Source of the DNA: an uncultured Lentisphaeria bacterium
GTDB lineage: Bacteria; Verrucomicrobiota; Lentisphaeria; JABSQK01; CAJWLW01
Reading direction: 5' to 3'
Assembly: GCA_913042885.1 (NCBI GenBank)
Contig: CAJWLW010000245.1
Span: forward strand, 1-7,515
Length of the DNA stretch: 7,515 bases
Shown here: one piece after another, positions 6,624-7,515 of the stretch
Position numbering within the stretch: position 1 is the stretch's first letter
How the letters are laid out: each line of letters opens with the position of its first letter
Notes under the pieces: generated by a model
What the model saw: the letters and a program-made list of their open reading frames with translations, nothing else
Told to the model about the DNA's origin: nothing
Databases searched by the model: none
Position numbers and translations under genes: made by a program

Positions 6624-7484
6624 ATGGCGCGAACCTTCAAAAACAGCCACTCCATTGCCTGGGACGGGATCTCCTTCCTCGTGCCCGAGAGCTGGAGCTT
6701 CGCCGAATACTCCTACAAGAAGAAAGGCGTGACCTCCATCGAACTGGAGGACGACTACAACATCCGCCTCGAAGTCGAGTGGACCCGACCCCACGCCAAA
6801 CTCAATCTCGATCGCATCCGCAAGCGCTACGCCAAGAAAGCCCAGGGAGTCGAGAGGCAAGCCACCAAATCGTTCGAGTACCGCGGCCTGCCCAGCGGTT
6901 GGGGCGCCCATCTGTATACCATGCAGGACAGGTTCGAGCTGCTCTCCGCCTACTATCTGTCGCCACAGAGTGAAGTGTGTGTCTGGTTCCGCGGCCACTT
7001 TTCAGACAAGGACCCGGAAGACGTAGAAGAAGTTCTCAAGCTGCTGACCGGCTGCGAGGTCCACACGCAAGGCATGGTGCCGTGGTCGATCTATGACATC
7101 CAGTTCGAAGTTCCCGCAAGATTCCGGCTGCTCCGCACCGCCTTCCATGCCGGGCGCAAGGAACTGACGTTTCAATGGCGGCTGCGCAAGTATCGCCTCT
7201 GGTTTTTCTCGCTGGCCGAGATCATCCTGCGCGACAATGACATGCTCGAGTGGGTGGTGGATTTTCTCAACAAGAGCAAGGATATCAAAGGTCCGAAGTT
7301 CGTCATCGAGAACGGCGGCATCCGCGCCAAACGCCGATTGCGCTATCCAGTCGGCCACAATGAAGAAATCGGGCGCATGTGCTTTCAGTACAAGATCGAC
7401 TGCGTCCACCTCGAGAAGAAGAATCAGATCGCCCTCTCCATCTTCCAGTATCGCACGAAGAGCGATCTCAAACAACTCGAGTAG
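6624..7484 (+). CDS. Unrecognised soluble protein with probable tandem domain duplication, 286 aa
   Basis: I do not recognise a named family. There is no signal peptide and no convincing membrane segment; the most hydrophobic stretch is LWFFSLAEIIL (192-202), too short to span. A cytoplasmic location, perhaps touching the membrane, is the default reading. The protein looks like two copies of one alpha/beta unit. ISFLVP (16-21) aligns with IQFEVP (159-164), each followed three residues later by an aromatic (W24, F167) and then a basic stretch and beta strands. Each half ends in a strand pair around a Cys (EVCVWFRGHF 117-126; the region around C253 and C260 to IALSIFQY 269-276). The segment FSDKDPEDVEEVLKLLTG (126-143) links the halves. 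The halves recall small PsbP/DcrB-like folds, a weak impression only. It follows the ATPase gene by 43 bases with no terminator and no strong ribosome binding site, so it is probably co-transcribed. In-frame candidate starts upstream of ATG 6624 are not seen. Confidence 0.85.
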   Translation: MARTFKNSHSIAWDGISFLVPESWSFAEYSYKKKGVTSIELEDDYNIRLEVEWTRPHAKLNLDRIRKRYAKKAQGVERQATKSFEYRGLPSGWGAHLYTMQDRFELLSAYYLSPQSEVCVWFRGHFSDKDPEDVEEVLKLLTGCEVHTQGMVPWSIYDIQFEVPARFRLLRTAFHAGRKELTFQWRLRKYRLWFFSLAEIILRDNDMLEWVVDFLNKSKDIKGPKFVIENGGIRAKRRLRYPVGHNEEIGRMCFQYKIDCVHLEKKNQIALSIFQYRTKSDLKQLE

Positions 7485-7500
7485 GCAGTTTCAGTTCGAT

Positions 7501-7515
7501 ATGTCTGCGCCTTTC
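7501..7515 (+). CDS. Possible start of a following gene (truncated by the window edge)
   Basis: ATG at 7501 opens a frame (M-S-A-P-F) that runs to the last base, 16 bases after the previous stop at 7484. The spacing fits the tight packing of the operon, but there is no clear Shine-Dalgarno sequence and five codons cannot demonstrate a gene. Confidence 0.25.

Overview
The window is a gene-dense stretch of a moderately GC-rich bacterial genome in which every supportable gene reads on the + strand. Gaps between genes are 22, 2, 20, -4, 43 and at most 16 bases, so it looks like the inside of one long operon. No promoter, terminator, RNA gene, CRISPR array or mobile element is visible, and no gap reaches 300 bases. 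GC-rich codon third positions, mostly absent Shine-Dalgarno sequences and the OPT-like DUF6784/DUF6785-type transporters suggest Planctomycetota, Verrucomicrobiota, Hydrogenedentota or a similar uncultured lineage. That is an inference from remembered family distribution; no taxonomic marker is present.

Layout: (1) bases 1-147 hold the last 48 codons of an unrecognised gene. (2) 170-2191 encodes a 673-residue polytopic membrane protein of the OPT-like superfamily. (3) 2194-5169 encodes a 991-residue second OPT-like protein, a diverged relative of the first. Its membrane domain is split after the first three membrane segments by about 320 residues that are mostly coiled coil. (4) 5190-5846 encodes a very short (218-residue) FtsX/MacB/LolC-type ABC permease that has four membrane segments and essentially no large extracytoplasmic domain. 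(5) 5843-6580 encodes its ABC ATPase of the LolD/MacB/FtsE class, overlapping the permease by ATGA. (6) 6624-7484 encodes an unrecognised, probably cytoplasmic 286-residue protein that appears to be two copies of one domain. (7) An ATG at 7501 may open the next gene.

Working picture (inference): two OPT-like proteins, probably pairing with each other, are co-expressed with a minimal MacB-type ABC module and a soluble protein. The permease lacks the periplasmic domain that normally couples MacB/LolC/FtsX machines to their partners, while the neighbouring transporter carries an unusual coiled-coil insert predicted to lie outside the cytoplasm. One testable idea is that the insert supplies the missing coupling element. 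The substrate cannot be read from the sequence; peptides or metal chelates would be the default guess from the OPT family.
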